Shown: one piece after another, positions 1-6,906 of the stretch
How the letters are laid out: each line of letters opens with the position of its first letter
Numbering within the stretch: position 1 is the first letter of the stretch
Origin: Dyella acidiphila
Lineage (GTDB): Bacteria > Pseudomonadota > Gammaproteobacteria > Xanthomonadales > Rhodanobacteraceae
DNA: 55,544 nt
Assembly (NCBI RefSeq): GCF_014863405.1
Contig: NZ_JACZZA010000019.1
Coordinates: 1-55,544 of the forward strand
Reading direction: 5' to 3'
Position numbers and translations under genes: made by a program
Notes under the pieces: model-generated
What the model was told of the DNA's origin: nothing
The model's database searches: none
Seen by the model: only the letters and a program-made list of their open reading frames with translations

Positions 1-73
1 CCTGCGAGGAAAGCACCTCGGCCTCGCGCAGCTTGTGGATGATCTCTTCGGAACTAAAGCGTTTCTTGGGCAT
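1..73 (-). CDS. IS3-family transposase OrfA, N-terminal part only (runs off the window)
   Basis: Reading the minus strand from the ATG at 73 gives a protein starting MPKKRFSSEEIIHKLREAEV, the usual beginning of the small helix-turn-helix OrfA of IS3-family elements. OrfA binds the element ends and normally joins OrfB by programmed frameshifting to make the active transposase. Only about 24 codons are visible, so subgroup and intactness cannot be judged. A good ribosome binding site (GAGGAG) lies upstream of the ATG on the minus strand, and the terminal repeat sits outside it. Confidence 0.8.
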   Translation of the reverse strand, partial: MPKKRFSSEEIIHKLREAEVLSSQ

Positions 74-133
74 CGTCCAGTCTCCTCGTCATAAGTCTAT
101 GAACTTTGGATCTGGACCAGAAATTTCAGGTCA
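1..133 (-). mobile_element. End of an IS3-family insertion sequence
   Basis: The strip from the orfA start out to about 133 ends, read on the minus strand, with TGACCTGAAATTTCTGGTCC. A terminus beginning TGA-C/T-CTG is typical of IS3-family inverted repeats. The outer edge at 133 lies 2 bp from the stop codon (136-138) of the next gene, so the duplicated target bases should include the end of that stop codon. The other end of the element lies outside the window, so the boundary is inferred from one end only. Confidence 0.65.
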
Positions 134-135
134 GC

Positions 136-885
136 TCACGATTTAATTTGCGCAATCACAGGCGCCATTGCTTCATCACTAGAAACTGGAGCTTCTAGTA
201 CAAATTGCATAAAGGCTTCGGGGTTAGATGCTACAATTTCATAAATGTCATTGCTTCGTACATTGTGTTTAGACGCAGTGACGATCCTGCGGTTAACTTC
301 ATCGGCCTTTTCATCGTTTTTTTCCAACTGCGCGTATGTCATTTCTTGATGCAAGGCAGCCATAAGCTCCCTTTGTTTTTGCTTGACAGGGGCATACAGC
401 GCGGCCGCGAAGTCGCCTAAAAACATGTCAATCCATGATGATAGAGCGGTCCTTATTTTAGATGAGGAGCTTCCTACGCCCTTGAGAGTTTTGACAACGT
501 TCTGGGCCGTAGCGTAAGCGTATTGGGGGGTCGGAGGACCGGTGAAGCGTCCGGCTTTGCTTTGTAGGTTGACGAGGCTTTCGCAGGTGAGTTCGCTTAG
601 TTCCCTTATGCGGGCGAGTATGTCCGTTGCCTCTGTAATCTTTTCTTCCAGCTTACGGGTCTTTGCTTCAATGCCAAGACCTTTCAAAGATTCAAATTTA
701 TCTATATTTCCCGCCAAAACAAGTACAAGTCCTGCAGCGAGGCACGTGCCTGCGACCGAAATATTCCCCTCTGCCGCAAAGTAAGTGCCGATGAACAAAT
801 TTACACCACCGAAAATACAAAGCACTCCACTGGCGACTGGAAAGGTCCATCGCTGCAGCTCTTGTAGAATCTCTTTGGCTTTCAT
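136..885 (-). CDS. Unknown membrane protein with cytoplasmic coiled-coil region
   Basis: I do not recognise a family. The 249-aa protein has two hydrophobic helices near the N-terminus (about residues 14-37 and 42-60), then a charged stretch (about 65-100) with coiled-coil character, then a soluble C-terminal half. The ATG at 885 is chosen because AGGGGG lies 6-7 bases upstream on the minus strand. Longer in-frame starts would run through the hairpin at 931-953 and have no good ribosome binding site. Codon use is clearly more AT-rich than in the housekeeping genes from 3084 onward, which suggests transfer. The IS3 end lies 2 bp beyond its stop, and the reading frame itself is intact. A membrane-anchored effector carried by a mobile element is possible but is only inference. 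Confidence 0.6.
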   Translation of the reverse strand: MKAKEILQELQRWTFPVASGVLCIFGGVNLFIGTYFAAEGNISVAGTCLAAGLVLVLAGNIDKFESLKGLGIEAKTRKLEEKITEATDILARIRELSELTCESLVNLQSKAGRFTGPPTPQYAYATAQNVVKTLKGVGSSSSKIRTALSSWIDMFLGDFAAALYAPVKQKQRELMAALHQEMTYAQLEKNDEKADEVNRRIVTASKHNVRSNDIYEIVASNPEAFMQFVLEAPVSSDEAMAPVIAQIKS

Positions 886-930
886 GTTCTGCCCCCTAGA
901 TACTCTCTCCAAAGCACTGGATACTAACGA

Positions 931-953
931 AGAAAGCGGCATTATGCCGCTTT
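931..953. terminator. Hairpin terminator, works in both directions
   Basis: The inverted arms AGAAAGCGGC and GCCGCTTTCC surround a short loop, with T-rich sequence on both sides (TTTCCTTTTG on plus, TTTCTTC on minus). It lies downstream of the small minus-strand gene ending at 1026 and upstream of the gene starting at 885. It is closely similar to the hairpin at 2018-2048, with the same AAAGCGGC core. Confidence 0.6.
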
Positions 954-1025
954 CCTTTTGATCTTTATTTGTTCGGTGGGGGATGTGTGTATAGGTATAT
1001 GCGCCGATCCTTGTGGAAAACTTTT

Positions 1026-1214
1026 TTAGCAAGCGATAGCTACGTTCCACGCCTCTTTAGCGACATTTTTTCCGCTCTCGATAATTTGGCCGTGCTCATC
1101 AATGATCGCCAATTGAGCAGGTTTCCCGTCGGCCGCGGTAACGCTAAGTCCTTCGAAACAAACAGCGCTAATAACTGAGTCGGATAAACCACCAGTTTTG
1201 TGCATTCCAATCAT
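1026..1214 (-). CDS. Small protein of unknown function (62 aa)
   Basis: The sequence starts MIGMHKTGGLSDSVISAVC and shows no signal peptide, membrane segment or known motif. It is kept because AAGGA sits at good spacing before the ATG at 1214 on the minus strand, and because a hairpin terminator (931-953) follows within about 70 bp. It lies in the AT-richer accessory strip next to other unknown genes. It may be a small mobile-element protein or a remnant; nothing in the sequence decides its role. Confidence 0.4.
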   Translation of the reverse strand: MIGMHKTGGLSDSVISAVCFEGLSVTAADGKPAQLAIIDEHGQIIESGKNVAKEAWNVAIAC

Positions 1215-1235
1215 TGACTGTCCTTACGTGGAAAG

Positions 1236-1390
1236 CGGTTCCAGGTTGACTTACTTTGTAGCCGGGAGGCTCAAGGCAGTGGAGACCGTATACGTCCGGT
1301 GCAAGGGGCTTGAGCTATAACGGGCTCCCCAGCCGCTTTTGGGGCGGCGTAGGGGCCGGCCGGCAGCGGGTTCCCGAATCCCACTATAAT
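1236..1390 (+). repeat. Upstream module A (related to the segment at 2055-2162)
   Basis: This 155-bp segment opens with CGGTTCCAGGTT, contains GGTTCCCG and ends with TATAAT at 1385-1390. The segment at 2055-2162 has the same three landmarks in the same order, and there it leads into a rimO start. Here it lies 40 bp before the gene at 1430. It looks like a promoter region derived from an ancestral rimO upstream sequence. Confidence 0.45.
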
Positions 1391-1429
1391 TTTTGGACTT
1401 CACAGAGAACCGTACAGGGGTGTTTGCGT

Positions 1430-1954
1430 ATGTCTGTGCCGGACTTGGTGACGATAACGCTCGGTGTAGTTTCGCCGCTAGTTTCTTTGGGCGGTTCCTA
1501 TATTTCGTGGCGCATTTATCAAAATCAGGCACGAGATAGCAGGAGCCAGACGCGCAAGACTATGGAGATATTGGCGCCTTCCTTTCTTGGGGATGTGCGG
1601 ACTGCAAGGGCTGCCTTAGAGCAAGTACGCAACGATTGCGCTTCAATTCCGCAGGTGCGCATGGCGAATTCAAGGCAATCTGTAGAGGTCGTTCAGACGC
1701 TGGCAAAGATACGAATGCCGACAGTTGAGAAATACAAAGATGACGTAGTCAGGTTCGACCCTACGGTTGCCGATCCACTATTGCAAGCTTTGGCGTGCCT
1801 CGAACGCGTCCGCAACGTGGTGGAAAACCTTGTTAGTAAAGATCTAAGCGTGGCAAGCTTGAACGATGCTATCGCTGGAATACGAACATCGATTCCTAAC
1901 GCGATCCGGCTGTTTGAAATCGCTGAGGACGTGCTGGCGATGCCGTCTAAATAA
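1430..1954 (+). CDS. Unknown protein with N-terminal membrane anchor (174 aa)
   Basis: No family is recognised. The ATG at 1430 gives MSVPDLVTITLGVVSPLVSL, a single hydrophobic helix over residues 3-27, followed by a charged and mostly helical soluble part to residue 174. An in-frame upstream ATG at 1310 would add 40 residues translated from promoter-like sequence (TATAAT at 1385-1390), so the shorter form is preferred. AGGGGTG lies upstream of the ATG. A strong bidirectional terminator follows at 2018-2048. Architecture (short anchor plus helical domain), AT-rich composition and isolation resemble the gene at 136-885, and both are probably accessory cargo. Confidence 0.6.
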   Translation: MSVPDLVTITLGVVSPLVSLGGSYISWRIYQNQARDSRSQTRKTMEILAPSFLGDVRTARAALEQVRNDCASIPQVRMANSRQSVEVVQTLAKIRMPTVEKYKDDVVRFDPTVADPLLQALACLERVRNVVENLVSKDLSVASLNDAIAGIRTSIPNAIRLFEIAEDVLAMPSK

Positions 1955-2017
1955 GGTCGACGAGGGAGCGTGACCCGCTGGAACCTAAATCCAACGGGCC
2001 TATAGCGACTGATAGTA

Positions 2018-2048
2018 AAAAGAAAGCGGCTTTAGGCCGCTTTCTTTT
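2018..2048. terminator. Strong bidirectional hairpin terminator
   Basis: A perfect 13-bp stem, AAAAGAAAGCGGC paired with GCCGCTTTCTTTT, encloses a 5-base loop. An A-run on one side and a T-run on the other allow termination in both directions. It ends the gene at 1430-1954 and insulates it from the following rimO-derived segment. Confidence 0.8.
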
Positions 2049-2054
2049 CAGAAA

Positions 2055-2197
2055 CGGTTCCAGGTTCAGTTATGCCCAACAGCACTCCCTTGTGGGACTC
2101 CCTTCCTGTTTTGAGGGGGCGGCTGGCAGCCAGGCACCAGCAGCTCTGGTTCCCGCTATAATTCGCAGTTTGCCAACCCCTTAACGGTCCCCAGGTC
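2055..2197 (+). promoter_or_regulatory. Displaced rimO promoter region (module B)
   Basis: The segment opens with CGGTTCCAGGTT at 2055-2066, contains GGTTCCCG and a perfect -10 hexamer TATAAT at 2157-2162, and leads into the ATG at 2198 of a rimO 5' fragment. No convincing -35 is visible. It shares its order of landmarks with module A at 1236-1390. Confidence 0.5.
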
Positions 2198-2245
2198 ATG
2201 TCCAAGGCCACCCAGAAAATCGGTTTCGTCAGCCTCGGCTGCCCC
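2198..2245 (+). pseudogene. rimO: rimO 5'-end fragment (first 16 codons)
   Basis: The 16 codons read MSKATQKIGFVSLGCP, a standard RimO beginning, and then homology stops abruptly. The intact rimO begins [15 protein letters not shown] at 3084. The two sequences match at 26 of 30 bases over 2216-2245 and 3099-3128, and the last 17 bases (TCAGCCTCGGCTGCCCC) are identical. Past this point the fragment runs into unrelated AT-rich sequence. The simplest reading is that something inserted at the GCP codons, left the old promoter and start here, and supplied a new 5' end to the gene downstream. Confidence 0.75.
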
Positions 2246-2438
2246 TGGCGCACTCTATCTATACTGAACAACCTACTCATTTCCTGATTTGCGGCTTAGA
2301 CGGGGTCTAGGCAAGTGTGAAATGTCGGCTGTTGACCCTTGACGGACACATTGTTGCAGCCTCTAACCGAGCCTGGGGCATAATGCGCCGGTAGTCCGGT
2401 CCGGCACTTACAATTCAATCGTCGAGGCTAGATGGCCG

Positions 2439-2864
2439 ATGTGGTCAATTCGTTTCACAAAAAAGTCTTTGCGGCGTTGGTTTGGGCGCCTATTCCAAAT
2501 CGTGCTGGCCATCCTCACGGTCATATTGCTCTGCCATCCTACGCTTCATGTGTTTGCACCACTGCTCGATTTGATTGGCTCAGTGGGCCTTGACGGATTG
2601 CTTTTGATCTTGGAAGTGCAATTTCTGGCGTGGTCCGTCCCGATCCTTCGCCGCCGTGTTGGCCCGGCGATCACGCAGTACTGGAATCGCTATTTCGCTT
2701 CGTACTTTGGCTTGCAACCAAGTGAAAATATTTTTTTTGACGCCACGCTAAGCTTTTTTCACTTTCTGTTGCTTCGCGGCGGCGCGCCTGGTTTAACGAT
2801 CTATCTCTTTTATATTGCCTTTGCTTGCCACTTTAGTACTCATGTGCACATGGCACTGAGTTGA
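2439..2864 (+). CDS. Unknown small polytopic membrane protein (141 aa)
   Basis: The protein is strongly hydrophobic with three likely membrane segments, at about residues 17-37, 45-70 and 104-130, and basic N-terminal residues (RFTKKSLRRWFGR). No family is recognised. A weak GAGG lies 12 bases before the ATG at 2439. It is the only gene inside the 883-bp interval between the displaced rimO start and the intact rimO, so it would be the cargo of that insertion. Its last codons and stop lie within a 33-bp direct repeat that recurs 102 bp downstream, so the 3' end may have been remodelled. Confidence 0.55.
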   Translation: MWSIRFTKKSLRRWFGRLFQIVLAILTVILLCHPTLHVFAPLLDLIGSVGLDGLLLILEVQFLAWSVPILRRRVGPAITQYWNRYFASYFGLQPSENIFFDATLSFFHFLLLRGGAPGLTIYLFYIAFACHFSTHVHMALS

Positions 2865-2972
2865 AGAAGCATCGGAGCCTTCACTCAATCTCAGCTTCGC
2901 CATAAATGGGTAGCGGACATTGCGCATGGCCATATCAGCACTCATGTTCACATGGCACTGAGTTGAGGAAGC
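2838..2972 (+). repeat. Pair of 33-bp direct repeats, 102 bp apart
   Basis: Copy 1 (2838-2870) covers the 3' end of the membrane protein gene, and copy 2 (2940-2972) is intergenic. They differ at 2 of 33 positions and share CACATGGCACTGAGTTGA. The 69 bp between them is not repeated. They could mark a small duplication or a former element boundary. Confidence 0.75.
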
Positions 2973-3083
2973 GACTGGAAGCGGACAGCAGGGTAAAATA
3001 CTAGTTTAGTGTGAATCAGGGCACCCTGGTCCCTGCAGAAATTCGGTGAGCGAGTGAAAAAGCGTTTAGAATTAAAGGTTAAT

Positions 3084-4400
3084 ATGGCGCCTGCGCCCAA
3101 AATCGGGCTGCTCAGCCTCGGCTGCCCCAAGGCGCTGGTCGATTCCGAGCGCATCCTCACCCAGCTGAAGGTGGAGGGGTACGAGATTGTGCCCAGCTAC
3201 GACGCGGCCGATGCGGTGGTGGTGAATACCTGCGGCTTTATCGATGCGGCCGTGCAGGAGTCGCTGGACGCGATCGGCGAGGCGCTGCACGAGAACGGCA
3301 AGGTGATCGTTACCGGTTGCCTGGGCAAGCGCTCGGAGCTGATCCGCGAGGCTTATCCGGATGTGCTGGCCATTACCGGTCCGCAGGACTACGGCAGCGT
3401 GATGAATGCGGTGCATGCGGCGCTGCCGCCCAAGCGCAATCCGCTACTGGACATCATTCCCGATACCGGCATCAAGCTGACGCCCAAGCACTACGCGTAT
3501 CTGAAGATTTCCGAGGGCTGCAATCACCGTTGCAGCTTCTGCATCATTCCCTCGATGCGTGGCGACCTGGTCTCGCGCCCGGTGGACGAAGTGCTGCTGG
3601 AAGCGGAAAAGCTGGCCAAGGGCGGGGTGAAGGAGCTGCTGGTGATTTCGCAGGACACCAGCGCCTACGGCGTGGATATCAAATACGCCGAACGCAGCTG
3701 GCGCAACACGCAGTACCGCACGCGCATGACCGAATTGTGCGAAGGCCTGTCGGAGCTGGGCGTGTGGACGCGCCTGCACTACGTGTATCCGTATCCGCAC
3801 GTGGACGAGATCATGCCCTTGATGGCCGAAGGCAAGCTGCTGCCGTACCTGGATATCCCGTTCCAGCATGCCAGCCCGCGCATCCTCAAGCTGATGAAGC
3901 GCCCGGGCAATATCGACAAGACCCTGGAGCGCATCCAGAACTGGCGCAAGCTGGTGCCGGATCTCACCTTGCGCAGCACCTTTATCGTCGGTTTCCCCGG
4001 CGAGACCGATGCGGAGTTTGAAGAACTGCTGGATTTCCTGCGCGAAGCCGAGCTCGATCGCGTGGGTGCCTTCACCTATTCGCCGGTGGACGGCGCCAAG
4101 GCGAACGAGCTGCCCAATCCGGTTTCCGAAGAGCTGAAGGAAGATCGCCTGGAGCAGTTCATGGCAGTGCAGGCGGAGATTTCCGCGGCGAAGCTGCAGC
4201 GCAAGGTTGGCCGCACGATCAAGGTGCTGGTCGACGAGGCCGGCGCCGATGGCGCGGTGGCGCGTTCGGCGGCCGATGCGCCGGAGATCGATGGCGTGGT
4301 GCACATCGCCAACGGCCAGGCGCTGAAACCGGGCCAGTTCGTCGAAGTGGTGGTGCAGGCTGCCGACGAACACGATCTGCACGCTAGCCTGGTGCACTGA
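3084..4400 (+). CDS. rimO: Ribosomal protein uS12 methylthiotransferase RimO
   Basis: RimO is a radical-SAM enzyme that adds a methylthio group to the conserved aspartate of ribosomal protein S12. The 438-aa protein has the N-terminal methylthiotransferase domain ([18 protein letters not shown]), the radical-SAM cluster CNHRCSFC with C146, C150 and C153, and a C-terminal TRAM-type domain. The ATG at 3084 has AAAGG at good spacing; a GTG at 3054 would add ten residues unlike the family. The DUF3025 gene follows after 11 bp and is probably co-transcribed. The first 15 codons differ from the displaced copy at 2198, so the 5' end seems to have been replaced during an insertion. Confidence 0.97.
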   Translation: MAPAPKIGLLSLGCPKALVDSERILTQLKVEGYEIVPSYDAADAVVVNTCGFIDAAVQESLDAIGEALHENGKVIVTGCLGKRSELIREAYPDVLAITGPQDYGSVMNAVHAALPPKRNPLLDIIPDTGIKLTPKHYAYLKISEGCNHRCSFCIIPSMRGDLVSRPVDEVLLEAEKLAKGGVKELLVISQDTSAYGVDIKYAERSWRNTQYRTRMTELCEGLSELGVWTRLHYVYPYPHVDEIMPLMAEGKLLPYLDIPFQHASPRILKLMKRPGNIDKTLERIQNWRKLVPDLTLRSTFIVGFPGETDAEFEELLDFLREAELDRVGAFTYSPVDGAKANELPNPVSEELKEDRLEQFMAVQAEISAAKLQRKVGRTIKVLVDEAGADGAVARSAADAPEIDGVVHIANGQALKPGQFVEVVVQAADEHDLHASLVH

Positions 4401-4411
4401 GCCGGCGCGCC

Positions 4412-5215
4412 ATGCGCTATCTCGCGCCTGCTCGCGCTGCGGTCGATCCGGCGGTATTCGACTACGCGCCGCTGCGTGACTGGGACAGCCATGGCGACTG
4501 GTTGCGCGGCGCCGGCTGGCCGTCGATCGAGCAGCTCAATGCACATTGGCCCGCGGAAGCTGGCGAGCGCTTCGTGGCGCAGACCCGCGCGCTGCTCGAA
4601 GATGGGCTGCATTACGAGCAGCGCATCGCGCAGCATGGTGTGATCGCCACGCGCGAACAAAACTGGCACGACCTGTTCAACGCCATGATCTGGCTGCGCC
4701 ATCCGGCGCTGAAGCGCGCGCTCAACCGGCAGCAAGTGGCAGAGATCATCCGCTTCGGCCCGCGCGAACGTTCGCGCCCGCAATGTGCGCAAACGCATTT
4801 TGACGAGGCCGGCGTGCTGGTCATGGTGCGCGATCCTGGCTTGATGGCTTTGTGGGATGCGCATGACTGGCACGGCTTGTTCTGGCGCCAGCGCAGTGCG
4901 TGGCGCGATGGCTGCATCGAGCTGGAACTGTTCGGCCACGCCTTGCTGGAGCACGCGCTGACGCCGGGCAAGTTGCTGGTGGGCAAGGCCCTGGCGGTGG
5001 ATGCTGCCGATTCGTCGCGGGCGCTGGCGCAGTGTGCCGAGGCGATTGCCGCCGGGCGGTTGCTGCGCGATCCGCAGGAATTGCGTCCGTTGCCGCTGTC
5101 AGGCATTCCGGGCTGGCATGCCGAGAATGAAAGCGAAGCCTTTCATCTCAACGCCGCCTGCTATCAGCCCTTGCGTGCCGGGCGCCGCTATCCCGCGCCA
5201 TGGCGCCTGGATTGA
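4412..5215 (+). CDS. DUF3025 family protein
   Basis: The 267-aa soluble protein carries the DUF3025 signature around residues 70-100 (NWHDLFNAMIWLRHPALKRA) and a second conserved stretch, QCAQTHFDEAGVL, near residue 125. The function of this family is not known. It begins 11 bp after rimO, so the two probably share a transcript. Its TGA stop directly abuts the stop of the convergent sulfotransferase gene, forming TGATCA. Confidence 0.85.
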   Translation: MRYLAPARAAVDPAVFDYAPLRDWDSHGDWLRGAGWPSIEQLNAHWPAEAGERFVAQTRALLEDGLHYEQRIAQHGVIATREQNWHDLFNAMIWLRHPALKRALNRQQVAEIIRFGPRERSRPQCAQTHFDEAGVLVMVRDPGLMALWDAHDWHGLFWRQRSAWRDGCIELELFGHALLEHALTPGKLLVGKALAVDAADSSRALAQCAEAIAAGRLLRDPQELRPLPLSGIPGWHAENESEAFHLNAACYQPLRAGRRYPAPWRLD

Positions 5216-6169
5216 TCAGCTTTTCGGCTGGATTTTTGCGGCGATGTTCTTCAGCAGCTCTTCGTAGGCAAGCAGCTTTTTGGTCAGCTCCTGCTCCCTC
5301 GCATGCACCTGGTCCAGATGCGTGCTGTACAGCTCGGAGACGCTGCGGAAGTTGAGCGCAGCCTGATCCAGTGCCTGCCAATCGCTGCGCGCTTGGGCCA
5401 GTGCGAGGCAATGGCGGTAGAACTCGGCGACGAAGGGCGGGAGATTGTCCGGCAATGCGCTGTCATGCTCGGGCCTGGCCCGATGATGGCGATGACCTGC
5501 ATGCAGAAAGCTGTCGATGTCCGAACTGGCGGCCGCTTCGGCGCGTGGCCAAGTCAGCGCCAGCGTACCGGCGACGCGCTGCATGGTGGCGCGCCAATCG
5601 CCCAGCAATTGATCGTAGGTGATCAGCGCGCGCGGGCATTCGCGCGCGGCCAGCACCGCTTCCACCATGTAGTGCGCCCACAGCAGGTATGCCGGCTCGC
5701 GCATCCACGGTTCGCGTGCTTGCAGGGAGGCGGCGACTTCGCGCGGATCGCGCACCACCAGCAGGCATTGCACCTCGTAGCCCATGGCGCGGAAGGCATC
5801 GATCCATGCCGGTGCGGTCAGGCACATGCGCGGGTCTTTGACGGCTACCAGGGTGCTGGCGGCGAATTCATCGCTGATGATGCGCCGAATGCGTGGCTGC
5901 ACGTTTTGCGCTTCCGGCCGCTGCAGCCAATGGGGCGGCAGGCGGCGGATATCGAACCAGCTGCGCCCGAATGATTCCAGCAGATAGTGATTGGTCAGCA
6001 TCGCATCGGCGTGCTCCCAAAAACCTTCGGAATTGCCTGCGCCTGGCGGCAGGATATTGCGGCCGATATTGGCCCCCAGCAGATTGACCACGCGCGTGAC
6101 AGCGGAGGTTCCGCTGCGATGCATGCCCAGGATAAGCAGCGCCTTGCGGCGCGGTGGTGATGCTGACAT
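5216..6169 (-). CDS. Sulfotransferase family protein
   Basis: The N-terminus has the PAPS-binding P-loop of sulfotransferases (LILGMHRSGTSAVTR, about residues 11-25), and a second motif, LLVVRDPREVAAS, matches the 3'-phosphate-binding loop. The C-terminal 60 residues are helical and may form a coiled coil. Sulfotransferases of this type transfer sulfate from PAPS to carbohydrates or proteins; the acceptor cannot be told here. The ATG at 6169 is chosen over an upstream TTG at 6199 because MSASPPRRKALLILG places the P-loop at the usual distance; its ribosome binding site is weak. No cell-surface glycan genes adjoin it. Confidence 0.8.
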   Translation of the reverse strand: MSASPPRRKALLILGMHRSGTSAVTRVVNLLGANIGRNILPPGAGNSEGFWEHADAMLTNHYLLESFGRSWFDIRRLPPHWLQRPEAQNVQPRIRRIISDEFAASTLVAVKDPRMCLTAPAWIDAFRAMGYEVQCLLVVRDPREVAASLQAREPWMREPAYLLWAHYMVEAVLAARECPRALITYDQLLGDWRATMQRVAGTLALTWPRAEAAASSDIDSFLHAGHRHHRARPEHDSALPDNLPPFVAEFYRHCLALAQARSDWQALDQAALNFRSVSELYSTHLDQVHAREQELTKKLLAYEELLKNIAAKIQPKS

Positions 6170-6280
6170 TCCGGAGTGATTCCCCGCGCGAAGCGCCAAC
6201 GTGCAAGTCTCGAGACAGTTTTAACGTGTCGCCGGATGCGGGGTTGACGTAGGGCAGCGGGGGGGCGCGGTATGCGCAGT

Positions 6281-6784
6281 TTATTGCGGATAGTCGACAC
6301 CGATCACGGCAAAGCGCGTACGCCCGCCGGGCAGCTCGGCCTCGAATTCGTCGTCCACTTTTTTCTTCATCACTGCACGGGCCATAGGCGAGTCGATGCT
6401 GATCCAACCACGCTTGGCATCGGTCTCGTCGGGCCCGACGATGCGATAGCGCAGCGTGTCGCCGCTGTCGACGTTTTCCAGTTCGATGACGGCGCCGAAG
6501 AACACGGTGTCGCGATCGGCAGGCGTTCCTTCGGCCACCTTCAGCGAGGGAATGCGCTTGCTCAGATAACGCACGCGCCGATCGATCTCGCCGAGCTGCT
6601 TCTTGCGATAGGTGTACTCGGCGTTTTCCGAGCGATCGCCTTCGGCCGCGGCGGCAGCCAGCGCCTTCACCACCTCTGGGCGCAGCGTGTGCCAGAGATG
6701 GTCCAGTTCGCTCTTGAGCTTCTCGAAGCCTTCGCGCGTGATGATGGCAGTGGAGCGTGGGGCAGGTGGACGCCAGCGAGTCAT
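6281..6784 (-). CDS. greB: Transcription elongation factor GreB
   Basis: GreB rescues backtracked RNA polymerase by stimulating cleavage of the nascent transcript. The 167-aa protein has the N-terminal antiparallel coiled coil, with the acidic tip region [20 protein letters not shown], and the C-terminal FKBP-like domain ([36 protein letters not shown]). The long, basic C-terminal half and the N-terminal extension before ITREGFEKL fit GreB better than GreA. It is divergent from the lytic transglycosylase gene, with about 120 bp between them. Confidence 0.93.
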   Translation of the reverse strand: MTRWRPPAPRSTAIITREGFEKLKSELDHLWHTLRPEVVKALAAAAAEGDRSENAEYTYRKKQLGEIDRRVRYLSKRIPSLKVAEGTPADRDTVFFGAVIELENVDSGDTLRYRIVGPDETDAKRGWISIDSPMARAVMKKKVDDEFEAELPGGRTRFAVIGVDYPQ

Positions 6785-6906
6785 GGCAATACGCGGTTAT
6801 CGTTGCGATGGTGGCACAGGGCACGCATTGTAGCGGCGTCGAAAGAAGTTGTTTGCATCCGCGTCGCCCGCTATGGTTGCGCCTTCATTGCAGGTGTATT
6901 GCCGAC

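Noticed and set aside
2032-2280. Possible 82-aa minus-strand gene
   Set aside because: It runs through a terminator, a promoter-like module and the rimO fragment in antisense, with no ribosome binding site.
3444-4397. Minus-strand open frame inside rimO
   Set aside because: It lies wholly within rimO with antisense codon pattern and no ribosome binding site.
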